Assembly: GCA_028689995.1 (NCBI GenBank)
Contig: JAQVCB010000002.1
Location: 1 to 55,669 of the forward strand
DNA: 55,669 nt
Source: Candidatus Gastranaerophilales bacterium
GTDB lineage: Bacteria > Cyanobacteriota > Vampirovibrionia > Gastranaerophilales > UBA9579
Direction: 5' to 3'
The translations under genes were made by a program, and so were the position numbers. Below the pieces are notes generated by a model. That model was not told the DNA's origin. It was given only the letters and a program-made list of their open reading frames with translations, and made no database searches. This document shows, piece by piece, positions 1 to 8,473 of the stretch (its first letter is position 1; every line of letters starts with the position of its first letter).

Positions 1-281
1 ATTTGAACAGATGCAAATTTATAAACACTATCTGTCAATATTAAACTCGCAAAAAAACCTATAATAAATTTTTCAAACAAAAACCCTTTATATTTGACGA
101 AACTCACAGCTATAAAGACAAAAAATATTATTAATGTCCAAAATTCAATAGAATAAAGTTTAAGTTCATTTGCCCTAACATAAACAGGTCTGAAAAGGAT
201 AATGTCATTTTGACCAAAGAGTAAAAAACTGAAAATCATTATAATGGCAAGATAAATAAAATTGTTATTGAATTTAATCAT
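1..281 (-). CDS. N-terminal part of a membrane protein, cut by the window edge
   Basis: An open frame starts at the ATG at 281 and runs to base 1 with no stop, giving 93 codons of an incomplete gene. The protein starts MIKFNNNFIYLAIIMIFSFL and shows at least three hydrophobic stretches (residues about 8-22, 47-62 and 70-85), so it is an integral membrane protein. Its ATG overlaps the stop of the glycosyltransferase upstream, which implies the same operon and translational coupling. The context suggests a polysaccharide polymerase, flippase or another membrane enzyme of surface glycan assembly, but the visible part has no family motif I recognise. Confidence 0.6.
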   Translation of the reverse strand, partial: MIKFNNNFIYLAIIMIFSFLLFGQNDIILFRPVYVRANELKLYSIEFWTLIIFFVFIAVSFVKYKGFLFEKFIIGFFASLILTDSVYKFASVQ

Positions 282-1422
282 TTGTATTACCTAAAACACC
301 ATTATAAATACTTAAAATCTTTTCTGCTATATTATTCCAGCTATAATAATCAAGTTTAGCCTTTTGATTTGATATTAACCTGTTTTTTAAAGTTTCATCG
401 TCAAGTATTTTCAGAATTTTGTCACATGCATCATTTTCATCACACGGATTAAAATATAAACAGGCATCTCCGCCAACTTCCTGCAATGACGCAGCATTAG
501 AAGCTGCAACAGGAAGCTTGAAACTCATCGCTTCTAATAGAGGTATCCCAAAACCTTCATATAATGAAGGATAAATAAAAATATTTGCAAAACTATAAAT
601 AGAAGACAATTCATCTGCATTTATCTTACCCAAATACTGTATTTCATCTTTAAACCTGCTGTTTTTTATTTCATTAAAGAACTTTTCAGCCCCAAAATGC
701 ACATCTCCCACAACCACCAATTGATGCGGTAATTTATATTTTGATTTAAGAATGTTAAAAACTCTCACCAGAAAATCAAAATTTTTATGGGGTCTTATTA
801 CAGAAACAGCTAATATATATGGTTTTAAAATGCCAAATTTTTCCAATATATTTGAATTTATAGATGTTATATTTTTTCTTGTATCATAAGACTGACCAAT
901 TACGGTGATTTTATCTTCATTAACTCTAAAATTACTCATTAACTGCTGCTTTGTAAATTCCGAGACTGTGATTATTCTTTCTGCTTTTGCTGTTACAAAA
1001 CTAGCTACCTTCTTAAAATAGTTATAACTACGTTTTGTCTCTTTATATTCAGGATATTTGTTGTGATAATAAAAAGAGACAAGATCATGAATAGTTACTA
1101 CTGACTTATAAGGTGAAATCACAGGAATATAACTGCACAAATGATGTACCATATTTATTTTATGCTTAATAATATCAAAAGGTAAAAGAGTATTTTCACA
1201 CAAGACTCTGATAACAGGATTAGCACAATCCACTGGATATGAAATTATTTTAAGGTTTTCATAACTAAGAAGATCTTCATAAATTAATTCTTGATTGTTA
1301 ACAATAAATAAATAATAACTATTTATGGTATCTTTATCCAATAAAGCCTTAACAATATTGTATATATAGGATTCAAGCCCTCCCATATATCTTCCTATTG
1401 CGTTTAAAGCTATTCTGGACAT
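274..1422 (-). CDS. Glycosyltransferase family 4 (GT-B fold)
   Basis: Predicted cytoplasmic sugar transferase of 382 residues, the usual length for GT4 enzymes. The N-terminal half has the glycine-rich acceptor loop (NAIGRYMGGLESY, near residue 7). The C-terminal half has the nucleotide-sugar site, with AVSVIRPHKNFD followed by the E-x7-E signature in EGFGIPLLE near residue 290. It resembles mannosyltransferase-type members of the family, but donor and acceptor cannot be read from sequence. It follows a second GT4 gene by 5 bp and overlaps the next gene, so it belongs to a surface-polysaccharide operon. The start MSRIALNAIG gives a proper Rossmann first strand. Confidence 0.88.
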   Translation of the reverse strand: MSRIALNAIGRYMGGLESYIYNIVKALLDKDTINSYYLFIVNNQELIYEDLLSYENLKIISYPVDCANPVIRVLCENTLLPFDIIKHKINMVHHLCSYIPVISPYKSVVTIHDLVSFYYHNKYPEYKETKRSYNYFKKVASFVTAKAERIITVSEFTKQQLMSNFRVNEDKITVIGQSYDTRKNITSINSNILEKFGILKPYILAVSVIRPHKNFDFLVRVFNILKSKYKLPHQLVVVGDVHFGAEKFFNEIKNSRFKDEIQYLGKINADELSSIYSFANIFIYPSLYEGFGIPLLEAMSFKLPVAASNAASLQEVGGDACLYFNPCDENDACDKILKILDDETLKNRLISNQKAKLDYYSWNNIAEKILSIYNGVLGNTND

Positions 1423-1427
1423 TTATA

Positions 1428-2711
1428 TTAACCGGCAGTTTTTACTGTAAATCTCTTTGAATTAATCAGAGCTTTTCTATAAACAGATTCTCTTTCTTCA
1501 TTTATACATTTCAAATACAACTTTATTGATTTACCAAGAGTATAATTATTCTCAAAAGCTTTTCTGCTATTGAATCCATACTTAATCAATTCATCTCTCG
1601 ATTTTTCAAAGTACGCTATTGCATCTGCAAGAACTTTAGAATTACCTGTTTCAATATTAAATCCACAATTATTACTATCTATAACTCTTGCTATATGACA
1701 GTTCTTGTCACCAATAAATATTACAGGCTTTCCGCTTGCAAGTATCCCGTAAAATTTGCTTGGAACAGCCAGCTTTTCATAGCCTTTTTTCAGACTTAAA
1801 ACTTGAATGTCCGCCATTCCAAGAGAAAACGGTATTTCTGATCTTTCCTGATACGGCAGCATCAAGACATTTTTTAATGTATGTTTTTTTACAAAAGATT
1901 CTATCTCGGATTTTTTGCCGCCATCTCCAATAAAAAGAAAAACTATATCTTCGTTTTTTTTCAACTCTTTTGCAGCTTTGAGCAGAGTTTCAAATTCATG
2001 AATTCTCCCAAAATTACCAGAATATTCAACTATAAATTTATTTCTGAGGCTATATTTGTCAAGAAAATAGTTTTCTTCTTTGGGAATAATCTTTACCATA
2101 TCTTCATTAGACCAGTTATAAATTATACTGATTCTGTCCCGATCAATATCTTTGCTCCAATCAGTTAATTTTAGCTTCATATCTTCAGATAAAACTACGA
2201 TTCTATCAGCATTTTTTAAAGATATTATATTTAGGAAATTCCAAATTTTATATATAAATCCATCATCTTTAATATATCCAAGCCTGGAAGCTATTTCAGG
2301 ATAAACGTCATGCATCAGATAAATATATCTCTGCCCGTATAAAAATTTAGCGACCGTTCCTATTAACGGTAACAGAGGAGGACTTGTAGGAATTAAAAGC
2401 CAGTCATTTTTAGGAGCAAATAAAACAACAAAAAGTGCTTTAAAAAAGAAAGACCATGAATTAAAAAATTTTCCGACTAAAGTATTTTTATTAAAGTTAA
2501 AAATACTAAGTCTTCTAATCTTAACTCCGTTTATAGTCTCTCTTGATGACAGTTTATCTTTTTTAACAAAAGACGGCTGAGCTGTTATTACAGAAACATC
2601 AATATCATGCTTGTTAACTAATCTTTCCGCCAGTTCAAAAAGAAGTTCACCCGCTGCTACTATATCAGGATAAAATCCCTGACACAAAATTTTAACAGTT
2701 TTCATTCCCAT
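1428..2711 (-). CDS. Glycosyltransferase family 4, WbuB-like
   Basis: A 427-residue GT-B glycosyltransferase of the kind found in O-antigen and capsule clusters. The N-terminus reads MGMKTVKILCQGFYPD, followed by a GELLFELAERL helix typical of WbuB-like enzymes. The donor-binding half has the VEYSGNFGRIHE strand-loop and KLAVPSKFYGILASGKP, which in this subfamily replaces the usual E-x7-E region. Two starts are possible, ATG at 2711 or at 2705; neither has a strong ribosome site. It is the first visible gene of the minus-strand operon. Linkage and sugar are unknown. Confidence 0.85.
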   Translation of the reverse strand: MGMKTVKILCQGFYPDIVAAGELLFELAERLVNKHDIDVSVITAQPSFVKKDKLSSRETINGVKIRRLSIFNFNKNTLVGKFFNSWSFFFKALFVVLFAPKNDWLLIPTSPPLLPLIGTVAKFLYGQRYIYLMHDVYPEIASRLGYIKDDGFIYKIWNFLNIISLKNADRIVVLSEDMKLKLTDWSKDIDRDRISIIYNWSNEDMVKIIPKEENYFLDKYSLRNKFIVEYSGNFGRIHEFETLLKAAKELKKNEDIVFLFIGDGGKKSEIESFVKKHTLKNVLMLPYQERSEIPFSLGMADIQVLSLKKGYEKLAVPSKFYGILASGKPVIFIGDKNCHIARVIDSNNCGFNIETGNSKVLADAIAYFEKSRDELIKYGFNSRKAFENNYTLGKSIKLYLKCINEERESVYRKALINSKRFTVKTAG

Positions 2712-2903
2712 TTTTCAAAATTACTCTCTTAAAACCCAAACGTACCAGATCATCTACCCTAATCAGACAAAAATTGATTTATGCATTTTATAATAATTAA
2801 ACCTCAGTTTAACATAAACACTTTTAATTCAAGTTATGTATTTTTATTTAAATAATTAATTTAAAATCTGCGAGTGCGGAAAAACCCGACCATTGGAAAA
2901 TTT

Positions 2904-2932
2904 TTGACAATTAACCCTATAGTTCTTATAAT
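2904..2932 (+). promoter_or_regulatory. Perfect consensus sigma-70 promoter for argH
   Basis: TTGACA at 2904-2909 and TATAAT at 2927-2932 are separated by exactly 17 bases. All twelve consensus positions match. Transcription would start near 2939 and give argH a leader of about 205 bases that includes the palindromic repeat at 2993-3058. Confidence 0.8.
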
Positions 2933-2992
2933 TCAATAGATTTAAGCGATAAACTTGAATTGCTAATTAGTTTCTATTCTAAATAGGAAAAG

Positions 2993-3058
2993 TGTCCTGC
3001 TGAACTTGTTTCAGCATCTGAAAAATTAATAGATCCTGAAATAAATTCAGGATGACAC
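2993..3058. repeat. Dispersed palindromic repeat, CTGAA family, copy 1
   Basis: Two back-to-back hairpins: CTGCTGAACTTGTTTCAGCA, then a short spacer, then CCTGAAATAAATTCAGG, bracketed by TGTC and GACA. Related copies lie at 10979-11044 and 13461-13526. All three are outside genes. This copy sits in the argH leader, so it would be transcribed as a stem-loop. Confidence 0.8.
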
Positions 3059-3145
3059 ATCAGCAAATTAACTAGGAATAAGTATTTTAACCATTTAGCA
3101 ATTTATATGACAGAATAATTTAGACTAAATAAAGGAAAATAAACT

Positions 3146-4519
3146 ATGAAACTGTGGGATGGAAGATTTTCAAAAGCTACCGATGCTCTGGTTGATGATT
3201 TCAACTCCTCAATATTTTTTGACCAGAGGCTTTATAAGCAGGATATTGAAGGCAGTATTGCCCATGTTATGATGCTTGGCAAACAGGAAATAATCAAACA
3301 GAATGAAGCTGACCTGATCAAAAAGACTTTAAAAGAAATTCTTGCGGATATAGAAGCCGGAAAAGTAGAATTTGACGTTGCAGCAGAAGATATTCATATG
3401 AATGTTGAAACTATACTTATTTCTCGTATTGGAGATGTCGGCAAAAAACTCCATACAGGCAGGAGCAGGAACGATCAGGTTGCTCTTGATATCAGGATGT
3501 ACATTAAAGAAGAAATCAAAAATATTGATCTGCTGATCAAGAAACTTCAGGAAGTATTGTTAAATATTGCAAAAAAGCATACTGAAACAATTCTCCCCGG
3601 ATATACACACCTTCAAAGAGCACAGCCTATAACTTTAGCACATCATCTGATGGCTTATTTCGAGATGGTAAAAAGAGACAGAAACCGTCTTGCTGATACA
3701 TACAGACGTACAAATATTCTACCCCTTGGGTCAGGTGCTCTTGCAGCTACGACATATCCTCTTGACAGGCATGCAGTAGCAAAAAAGCTTGGATTTGAAG
3801 ATATCACCTATAACAGCCTTGACGGAGTTTCTGACCGTGATTTCTGCATAGAACTTCTCAGCAATTTGTCTATTCTAATGATGCACTTAAGCCGTTTCAG
3901 CGAAGAACTAATTCTCTGGTGTTCTCTTGAATTCGGATTTATAGAGATGGATGACTCATACAGCACAGGCAGCAGCATCATGCCACAGAAAAAGAATCCT
4001 GACGTTGCAGAACTGGTAAGAGGCAAAACCGGCAGAGTATACGGAAGCCTTATGGCGCTTTTAACCACAATGAAGTCACTTCCCCTTGCATACAACAAAG
4101 ATATGCAGGAAGATAAAGAACCTGTTTTTGATGCTATCGACACTATAAAAATGTGTCTGCCTGTATTTACCGCTATGATAGATACAATGAAAGTCAGAAA
4201 AGAAAATATGCTAAAAGCCGCAAAAGGCGGTTTTACAAACGCAACCGATGCAGCTGATTATCTCGTAAAAAATGGCATGCCGTTCAGAGATGCACATGAA
4301 GTTATCGGGAAATTGGTATTTTATTGTATACAAAACGGAAAAAGTCTTGATGATTTGACGCTCGAAGAATACAAAAAATTCTCTCCTGTTTTTGAAGAAT
4401 CTGTATATCAGGCAATTTCACTTGAAGAATGCGTAAATAAAAGAAACGTAATCGGCGGTCCTTCTAAAAGCATGATGGAAGAAGTTATCAGAAAAAGTGA
4501 AGAATATTTGAAAAGTTAA
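3146..4519 (+). CDS. argH: Argininosuccinate lyase
   Basis: Cleaves argininosuccinate to arginine and fumarate, the last step of arginine synthesis, in the cytoplasm. The 457-residue length is standard for the fumarase/aspartase superfamily enzyme. The superfamily signature [12 protein letters not shown] starts at residue 275 and its flexible loop carries the catalytic serine. Conserved HTGRSRNDQ and [10 protein letters not shown] blocks are also present. The start at 3146 gives the family N-terminus ([12 protein letters not shown]) and follows AAAGGA at 3131-3136. No other arg gene is adjacent, so it is transcribed alone from the promoter at 2904-2932. Confidence 0.97.
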   Translation: MKLWDGRFSKATDALVDDFNSSIFFDQRLYKQDIEGSIAHVMMLGKQEIIKQNEADLIKKTLKEILADIEAGKVEFDVAAEDIHMNVETILISRIGDVGKKLHTGRSRNDQVALDIRMYIKEEIKNIDLLIKKLQEVLLNIAKKHTETILPGYTHLQRAQPITLAHHLMAYFEMVKRDRNRLADTYRRTNILPLGSGALAATTYPLDRHAVAKKLGFEDITYNSLDGVSDRDFCIELLSNLSILMMHLSRFSEELILWCSLEFGFIEMDDSYSTGSSIMPQKKNPDVAELVRGKTGRVYGSLMALLTTMKSLPLAYNKDMQEDKEPVFDAIDTIKMCLPVFTAMIDTMKVRKENMLKAAKGGFTNATDAADYLVKNGMPFRDAHEVIGKLVFYCIQNGKSLDDLTLEEYKKFSPVFEESVYQAISLEECVNKRNVIGGPSKSMMEEVIRKSEEYLKS

Positions 4520-4525
4520 TTCATT

Positions 4526-4557
4526 TTGTTGGGTCGACATAGCGACCCAACCTACAA
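4526..4557 (+). repeat. REP-like palindrome, GTTGGGTC family, copy 1
   Basis: TTGTTGGGTCG, a short loop, then CGACCCAAC followed by CTACAA. The same arms occur at 5254-5283 (inverted) and 5869-5898 (same orientation). The asymmetric CCTACAA flank lets orientation be assigned. It lies just behind the argH stop and could act as its terminator. Confidence 0.8.
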
Positions 4558-4669
4558 TTACTCTCATTTTATTAACCCAAAATCATGAAACAACAAAGAC
4601 AAATTAAATACAAATCAAATATCCTTCTGGTATCATGTTTCTGGAATATGAACAGAAGGAATCGAAAAA

Positions 4670-5197
4670 GTGTTGGAAAAGACATTATCTATTATAGGAA
4701 ATAATTTAAGATTACTAATTGAAATGATAGAAGGATTAAATGCAGTTATGGCATTTTTTATTGGAATATTTGTATTATTTACTGGGATAATAATAAGTTT
4801 AAAATCATTATTAGGGTTTATCACTTTGTTTATTATTGGCTTATTTATAGCTATTGTTGGTTGTGTTAAATATAATAAACAAAAACAAGCTATAAAACAC
4901 TTATATACATTATCTAATAGCGAATTTTATTTATTAAAAAATGCAGTATCTGAAGACCGAACCACTATTAAATTTAATACCTCAAATAGTAAAAAATATA
5001 CTGCATCTGGTCTGTGTAATAAAGGTATATTGACATGTAAAGGAAACATTAAAGAAATTCACAGAACCTCTGAAAGCTCTGGAATATTTGTGATCTTTTA
5101 TATACCTGATTTTATATACCAGCACATCAAAAAGAACTGGAAAAAGTTGTATAAATACATTGATGATGCCAAAACTGAGAAAATCTATCTTGTTTGA
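4670..5197 (+). CDS. Hypothetical membrane protein with two membrane segments
   Basis: Unrecognised protein of 175 residues. The first 20 residues are amphipathic; two strongly hydrophobic segments follow at about residues 24-42 and 47-65, then a soluble C-terminal part of about 105 residues with several basic stretches. GTG at 4670 is chosen as start because AAGGA at 4656-4660 lies nine bases upstream. The gene ends in TGA and is rich in AT. It sits between two inverted REP-like palindromes (4526-4557 and 5254-5283) next to the transposase, so it may be accessory DNA. No function can be assigned. Confidence 0.6.
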   Translation: MLEKTLSIIGNNLRLLIEMIEGLNAVMAFFIGIFVLFTGIIISLKSLLGFITLFIIGLFIAIVGCVKYNKQKQAIKHLYTLSNSEFYLLKNAVSEDRTTIKFNTSNSKKYTASGLCNKGILTCKGNIKEIHRTSESSGIFVIFYIPDFIYQHIKKNWKKLYKYIDDAKTEKIYLV

Positions 5198-5253
5198 GAA
5201 TAATCTCTACATTAAAACAGCCTGACTCAAAACCTTATCAAACATAGCAGTGC

Positions 5254-5283
5254 GTAGGTTGGGTCGAAATTTCGACCCAACAA
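5254..5283 (-). repeat. REP-like palindrome, GTTGGGTC family, copy 2
   Basis: GTAGGTTGGGTCGAAA followed by TTTCGACCCAACAA, a near-perfect stem. It is inverted relative to copies 1 and 3 and lies 22 bases past the stop of the transposase gene. Confidence 0.82.
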
Positions 5284-5305
5284 TAAATACAAACAATAAA
5301 AAATA

Positions 5306-5845
5306 TTATTCTATAGTCAAATTCTCAATGCCTTTAATATCTTCAAGACATCCCCAATTTTCCTGATAAAACTCTTTTTTGACAAATTTATCGAAGGACG
5401 AATATTTCCAATCTTTTACATTTTTAACATAACCATGTTTCACGGGATTGTAATGGATATAATCAATATGTTTATACAAATCTTGTTCATCTTTTATAGA
5501 ATGTTCCCAATACCGTCTTTGCCAGATATCTTTCTCTTTTTTGCTCTGGCGGCTTCTTGATAATTCATAATCGTTAATTGATGAAATATCTATATTTTTA
5601 GAAAAATAACTTTTAATTAACTTTATTATTTGGGGATATTTATCGATATTTTCAGGCTTAATCATCAAATGAAAATGGTCAGGCAAAATTACTGCTGAAT
5701 ATATTTCAAATGAATAAAATCTTTTGGCATTTTTAAATGATTTTCTAAGCAAATTGATATTTTTTACCAAAATATTTCGCCGTCTGTTTGTAACAACCGT
5801 GATAAAAACATAACTATTTTGTATAAATGCTCTTCTGTATTGCAT
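5306..5845 (-). CDS. REP-associated tyrosine transposase (RAYT, IS200/Y1 type)
   Basis: A 179-residue single-domain HUH transposase-like protein. The metal-binding HUH motif is HFH at residues 57-59 within ILPDHFHLMI. The catalytic tyrosine candidate is Y124 or Y129 in the characteristic LYKHIDYIHYNPV block, preceded by WQRRYWEHSI. The fold is that of the Y1 superfamily, which nicks and joins single-stranded DNA at hairpins. The gene is flanked by inverted REP-like palindromes 22 bases after its stop and 23 bases before its start, as known RAYTs are flanked by their cognate REPs. It is therefore likely to act on those hairpins. All key residues are present, so it may be active. Confidence 0.9.
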   Translation of the reverse strand: MQYRRAFIQNSYVFITVVTNRRRNILVKNINLLRKSFKNAKRFYSFEIYSAVILPDHFHLMIKPENIDKYPQIIKLIKSYFSKNIDISSINDYELSRSRQSKKEKDIWQRRYWEHSIKDEQDLYKHIDYIHYNPVKHGYVKNVKDWKYSSFDKFVKKEFYQENWGCLEDIKGIENLTIE

Positions 5846-5868
5846 TTGTTAATTATATATAAATTATT

Positions 5869-5898
5869 TTGTTGGGTCAAAATTGACCCAACCTACAA
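5869..5898 (+). repeat. REP-like palindrome, GTTGGGTC family, copy 3
   Basis: TTGTTGGGTCAAAATTGACCC then AACCTACAA. It sits 23 bases upstream of the transposase start and is inverted relative to the copy behind the gene. The inner loop differs from the other copies while the stem is kept by compensating bases. Confidence 0.8.
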
Positions 5899-5930
5899 TC
5901 TACTGCCCCGAACCCCCAGTCTGTCATCCT

Positions 5931-6016
5931 GAGGAGCAAAGCGACGTGAAGATCTTACCAATAGTGATTTAATAAATTAAATAGATTGCCACGGGCTAAA
6001 GCCCTCGCAATGACAG
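5931..6016. repeat. Dispersed repeat with CTGTCAT/ATGACAG ends
   Basis: An 86-base element that starts CTGTCATCCTGAGGAGCAAA and ends CTCGCAATGACAG, giving 7-bp inverted ends. It also contains an inner hairpin GGGCTAAAGCCC. It has the look of a small non-autonomous element. Only this copy is seen in the window, but the outer ends resemble those of the CTGAA family. Confidence 0.6.
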
Positions 6017-6054
6017 TTTTGCAAGGTATAGAATAGTGCACCAAATAATTTAAA

Positions 6055-6342
6055 TTAAGCCACTTTTTCTATCTTATCGACAGAATCTTTTGATTTCAGA
6101 TATGTTTTATACAGATCTTACTGGGATTGCAGGTTCATCCAGAATTCAGAAGTTGTTCCAAAATAATTTACCAGTTTCAAAGTCATTAGAGGGCTTATTC
6201 CTCTTTTTTCGTTATATAATTCGCTTAATGTTTTGATTCCAATTTCAAGGTCTCTTGCCTTTTTCTCCTGAGTGAGCCCAAGAGGGATTGCAAATTCTTT
6301 TTTTAATATTATTCAGGGATGTGTATAGTGTCTTATTTCCAT
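6055..6342 (-). pseudogene. HigA-type antitoxin, broken by two stops
   Basis: Read from the ATG at 6342, the frame gives MEIRHYTHP, then a TGA (6313-6315) where HigA antitoxins have the glycine of the THPGE motif. It then continues through a good HTH region (IPLGLTQEKKARDLEIGI, RGISPLMTLKLVNYFG) and TTSEFWMNLQSQ. A second stop, TAA at 6118-6120, falls where the family has the tyrosine of LQSQYDLYK. The frame ends at 6055 after about 94 codons, close to the family length. Two nonsense changes in an otherwise intact frame mean a recent pseudogene. Confidence 0.8.
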
Positions 6343-6356
6343 TATTTTTACTTCAT

Positions 6357-6467
6357 TTAATGATAATCAACGATATAAACTTCTTCTGTGTTTCCATTTA
6401 TGAATTTAAAGACAATTCTGTACTGATCATTGATTCTTATACTGAAAAAATCTTTCAAATTGACTAT
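6357..6467 (-). pseudogene. HigB-type toxin remnant (C-terminal end)
   Basis: The minus strand encodes SIRINDQYRIVFKF and then NGNTEEVYIVDYH before a stop, which matches the C-terminal core of HigB/RelE ribosome-dependent mRNases. Upstream, a TAG at 6468-6470 interrupts the frame and no start or N-terminal half can be found. The toxin precedes the antitoxin, the usual higBA order. Both genes are inactive, so this is a relic locus. Confidence 0.72.
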
Positions 6468-6565
6468 CTAGCAATTCAAGTTAACAATTTTAATTTTTTT
6501 GATTATATATACCTGAATCAAGTAATATAATCATTATAAATGAATTGGGTATTATAAAAGATTCT

Positions 6566-8011
6566 ATGAATATTAGCAGATTAATAAAATGTATTAAATC
6601 TTATAAATTGTATCTTGTATTAGCTGTAGTTATTGGGATATTTCTCAGGATTTACGGGCTTGGAATACAAAGTTTCTGGTTTGATGAACTGTGCACAATA
6701 GCTTTTATATCATATAAGTCTATACAAGCTACGCTGGCATATATTTTGTTGTTGGATGTACACCCTCCAATTTATCTGTTACTGATGAAAGTCATCTCAA
6801 AAATATTTGGAATATCTGAGATAAGTATGAGGCTACCCAGCGCAATAGCCGGAATAATGAGTATATTCTTTATGTATTTTATGACCAGAAAAATTTTCAA
6901 TAAATCTATAGCAGCATCTGCAACTATTATGCTTGCTCTGTCAGGATCAGCTATATATTATTCGCAGGAAGCAAGAAGTTACAGCATATTATTGTTATTT
7001 TCAATTATTTCTACTTTATTATGGCTGGATATGCTTAAAAAAATTGAGAAAGAAAATTATGAAAAAAAAGAACTTTTATTATACGGACTTATTGGTCTTA
7101 TTACCTCATATTTGCACTATTTTGGAACAGCTCTTATTTTCTTCCAACTTGTTTATTTATTATTTACCTGTTTTTGGTTCAAAAAAAGGATCAAAGGTTT
7201 ATTTATCACTGGATTAATAGTTGCTTTTATTTTTAATATCTGGTTTTTACCCCATTTTATTTGTCATATAAACTCATTGGGTGATCATTCCTCGATTCCC
7301 AGACCAGGGATGCAATTTTTTTGGGATTTTACTGACTTTCTATTTAATAAGTACCTTATTGGTTTATTTTTTCTTCCTTTATTATTCAACACAAAAAAAT
7401 TATGGAAATCTTTTAAAATTAATATAAAGAATCTAAAACCAAATAATCCTTTAATTAGCCTGTGTTATTTGTTCCTTTCGCCGATTATAATCTTTTATAT
7501 TTTATCTCAACACACACCAATGCTTGTACCAAGATATTTAATTATAATTTTGCCGGTTTTATTTTTGATTATACCGATGTTATTATCAAAAATTCCTTAC
7601 TTAAAAAATACCAAATTAATAATATATATTTTTATTGTTTCCTTATTTGGATTAATTGTATTTTTGTTTATAAATCCGGAGTACAGGTCTTATTACAGCC
7701 TACATAAACAGGATTGGAGAGGAACAGCCAAATACATTTATGGAAGGTTGAATAATAATTCGGTAATTGTATTTAATAAGTATCCTGCACTATATAAATA
7801 TTATTTTATTAAACTCAACAAAAATAAGGTAGATTTGAAGTTTTCAAGTATTCAATTCCCACAAATGCCTATGTCTGAAATTCTTGAAAAATCTGATAAG
7901 GTATTTTTCGTTATGGAAGAAGAATTTGATTTACAGAACGCATGCCGGAAATATAACGAAATACATTTCTCTGGTGGAATAATTGTCTACGAATGTATAA
8001 TTAAAAACTAA
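6566..8011 (+). CDS. GT39-type membrane glycosyltransferase (PMT/ArnT-like)
   Basis: Integral membrane glycosyltransferase of about 481 residues with some ten hydrophobic segments. The diagnostic first-loop motif SFWFDELCT carries the catalytic aspartate-glutamate pair. The HPPIYLLLMK and MRLPSAIAGI blocks and YYSQEARSY are typical of PMT/ArnT-like enzymes that move sugars from polyprenyl-phosphate donors on the outer side of the inner membrane. The start at ATG 6566 is preferred; an in-frame TTG at 6545 has no ribosome site. No partner gene is adjacent. Acceptor (lipid A, protein or glycan) is unknown. Confidence 0.85.
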   Translation: MNISRLIKCIKSYKLYLVLAVVIGIFLRIYGLGIQSFWFDELCTIAFISYKSIQATLAYILLLDVHPPIYLLLMKVISKIFGISEISMRLPSAIAGIMSIFFMYFMTRKIFNKSIAASATIMLALSGSAIYYSQEARSYSILLLFSIISTLLWLDMLKKIEKENYEKKELLLYGLIGLITSYLHYFGTALIFFQLVYLLFTCFWFKKRIKGLFITGLIVAFIFNIWFLPHFICHINSLGDHSSIPRPGMQFFWDFTDFLFNKYLIGLFFLPLLFNTKKLWKSFKINIKNLKPNNPLISLCYLFLSPIIIFYILSQHTPMLVPRYLIIILPVLFLIIPMLLSKIPYLKNTKLIIYIFIVSLFGLIVFLFINPEYRSYYSLHKQDWRGTAKYIYGRLNNNSVIVFNKYPALYKYYFIKLNKNKVDLKFSSIQFPQMPMSEILEKSDKVFFVMEEEFDLQNACRKYNEIHFSGGIIVYECIIKN

Positions 8012-8016
8012 ATTCC

Positions 8017-8147
8017 TTAGAAGCTGTCTTGTTAAAGTTGAATCGCCTTGCCAAGCAAGCCGCTTGCAACTTTAACCGCAGTCCAAAAATCGAGCCTGTA
8101 TTTATATCATAATTTGATTTCTACATTGTTAGCCAAGCAGGCTCTTA
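8017..8147 (-). repeat. Dispersed repeat, AGAGCCTG...CTCGTTCTAA family, copy C (diverged)
   Basis: Read on the minus strand it gives TAAGAGCCTGCTTGGCTAA, AGGCTCG, GCGGCTTGCTTGGCAAGGCG and finally TTCTAA, in the same order as the copies at 14614-14744 and 33658-33790. It is the most diverged full-length copy. Confidence 0.65.
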
Positions 8148-8277
8148 TACAAAAAAACATATTATGTCGCGAATTTGTAAAATTTTAATTAACACATTAC
8201 GGACGATTTCTTGACAGTGGTATATGATTAAAGTAACCTGATTACAATTTGTATAATCACCCAAAAGGAAAATCGTA

Positions 8278-8376
8278 ATGGTAAATCGTTCAAAACATAC
8301 AAAAAAATGTTTTTCACAAAATGATCGAGTTTCCATTTCATTTAATTTAATATTCTTTAAAAGAGAGGTTTTTTAA
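8278..8376 (+). CDS. Possible 32-residue small protein
   Basis: ATG at 8278 follows AAAAGGA with nine bases of spacing. The frame runs 32 codons (MVNRSKHTKKCFSQNDRVSI at the start) and ends in TAA inside the loop of a strong intrinsic terminator. A TTGACA box at 8211 lies upstream, although its -10 partner is weak. The peptide is basic at its N-terminus and hydrophobic at its C-terminus. It could be a real small protein, a leader peptide or simply a small RNA; coding is not proven. Confidence 0.35.
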   Translation: MVNRSKHTKKCFSQNDRVSISFNLIFFKREVF

Positions 8377-8390
8377 TTCCTCTCTTTTTT
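8361..8390 (+). terminator. Intrinsic terminator
   Basis: AAGAGAGG (8361-8368) pairs with CCTCTCTT (8379-8386), followed by a T run to 8390. It points rightward, behind the 32-codon frame and upstream of the amidohydrolase. Confidence 0.8.
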
Positions 8391-8473
8391 GTAGCCGAAG
8401 GCGGGAGTGAAACAAGGCTGATGGGCAGTCCTGCCCATCCTACTTCAGAAAAAAATAAAAAAAGGAGATAAAT

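Larger units (their letters stand above)
2712..3145. other. Intergenic region between divergent glycan operon and argH
   Basis: No convincing ORF. It holds the argH promoter (2904-2932), a roughly 200-base argH leader, and one copy of the CTGAA palindromic repeat (2993-3058) inside that leader. The minus-strand glycosyltransferase operon must also be expressed from here, but I see no clear promoter for it. Confidence 0.6.

Noticed and set aside
6313-6315. TGA at a conserved glycine could mean UGA recoded as glycine
   Set aside because: TGA ends the flavin reductase gene in a normal ATGA overlap, and the same antitoxin frame also contains a TAA. A pseudogene is the simpler reading.
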